Shown here: positions 42,628-43,007 of the stretch, in pieces | Position numbering within the stretch: the first letter of the stretch is position 1 | Layout: the number at the start of each line of letters is the position of its first letter | Source of the DNA: SAR86 cluster bacterium | GTDB lineage: Bacteria; Pseudomonadota; Gammaproteobacteria; Pseudomonadales; Pseudohongiellaceae | Direction of reading: 5' to 3' | Length of the DNA: 43,007 nt | Assembly (NCBI GenBank): GCA_002402175.1 | Contig: NVVJ01000004.1 | Span: forward strand, 5,633 to 48,639 | Made by a program: the position numbers and the translations under genes | Notes under the pieces: model-generated | Told to the model about the DNA's origin: nothing | Database searches by the model: none | Seen by the model: the letters and a program-made list of their open reading frames with translations, nothing else

Positions 42628-43007
42628 ATGCAAACCCTTGAATCACCAAGTTACCGCTATCTATTGCAGAAAGCCTGGCCGATTATTTTGGCTAATGCGG
42701 CTGTTCCTCTTTTGGGGCTGGTGGACACGGCTGTCATTGGTAATGTTGGCGACGTGCAAGATCTGGGTGCTATTGCCTTTGGTGCGCTGATTTTTTCATT
42801 TGTGTACTGGAGTTTTGGTTTTCTCCGTATGGGAACTACCGGCTTTATTGCGCAAGCTAACGGCGCGGGTAATGAGGTAGAGCTAAGAGCGGTACTAGGG
42901 CGAACTCTCCTGATGGCCATTGGCCTAGGTGTAAGTCTGATAGTGTTGCAATGGCCGATTCGCGCACTTGCATTTGCCCTGTTGGATGGCAGTGGCCCGT
43001 TAGAGCT
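42628..43007 (+). CDS. MATE family efflux transporter, N-terminal part
   Basis: The open frame begins at ATG 42628 and runs off the end of the window. The 126 visible residues match the MATE/DinF family start: A-W-P-I-I-L-A-N-A-A-V-P-L-L-G-L-V-D-T-A-V-I-G-N-V-G, then G-A-I-A-F-G-A-L-I-F-S-F-V-Y-W-S-F-G-F-L-R-M-G-T-T-G-F-I-A-Q-A-N-G. This pattern suggests the DinF-like branch, which exports organic cations with Na+ or H+ antiport. It starts 68 bases after the lipoprotein gene. Confidence 0.9.
   Translation, partial: MQTLESPSYRYLLQKAWPIILANAAVPLLGLVDTAVIGNVGDVQDLGAIAFGALIFSFVYWSFGFLRMGTTGFIAQANGAGNEVELRAVLGRTLLMAIGLGVSLIVLQWPIRALAFALLDGSGPLE

Noticed and set aside
1..43007. CRISPR array, tRNA, rRNA or prophage genes
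   Set aside because: No regular short-spaced repeats, clover-leaf genes or phage structural genes were recognised by eye in either strand.

Overview
The window reads as chromosomal DNA of a Gram-negative gammaproteobacterium, probably marine or aquatic. It carries a TonB-dependent outer-membrane receptor, a lipoprotein, a hisC gene, a psi-like gene next to rimI (the holD-rimI order of gammaproteobacteria), MacA/MacB-type export genes and an isolated GspE/PilB-type ATPase. Base composition looks moderate and slightly AT-rich by eye (not computed). No rRNA, tRNA, CRISPR array, phage module or transposase gene was seen. Genes are dense on both strands. The first gene (VOC family) and the last (MATE family) run off the window edges.

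Layout. 1-4.6 kb, plus strand: end of a VOC protein, an aldo/keto reductase, an exported NUC-family nuclease with degenerate catalytic residues, a fumarylacetoacetate-hydrolase-family enzyme and an SLC13-type permease with RCK_C domains. 4.7-8.8 kb: the Anbu neighbourhood, with a circularly permuted ATP-grasp protein, an alpha-E protein, a zinc-ribbon metallopeptidase and the convergent proteasome-like Anbu; the transglutaminase that often accompanies these genes is absent here. 9-12.2 kb, minus strand: a small acidic protein, an acyl-CoA synthetase and an MDR quinone oxidoreductase. 12.2-16.5 kb: holD-like and rimI, then convergent hisC with a topoisomerase-type zinc-finger protein and a small membrane protein, and an exported protein of unknown role. 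16.6-21.4 kb: a GAF-GspE ATPase, three uncharacterised genes, an AT-rich gap with DnaA-box-like sites and one copy of a palindromic repeat.

21.4-25.1 kb, minus strand, is the most distinctive block. A small membrane protein, a thioredoxin-like fusion protein, a UGSC-family protein whose reading frame is interrupted by one TGA codon at the family's selenocysteine position, and a thiolase lie in a row. A hairpin directly after that TGA sits where a bacterial SECIS element should be. Two annotated half-ORFs are therefore best read as one selenoprotein gene of 176 residues.

25.4-35 kb: TonB receptor, a TerB-like/BRCT protein, an NfeD-SPFH pair, an alpha/beta hydrolase, a small Arg-rich exported protein, a stretch with two palindromic elements (one the second copy of the repeat at 21.2 kb), then an ECF sigma factor, an anti-sigma-like protein with HEAT-type repeats and an exported DUF4097-type repeat protein. 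35-43 kb: a strong bidirectional terminator, a fatty acid desaturase, a MacA-MacB-type export operon (adaptor, ATPase, permease), a YIP1 protein, a membrane-protein/HTH-regulator pair with a clear promoter and flanking inverted repeats, a transglutaminase-like TPR lipoprotein and the start of a MATE transporter.
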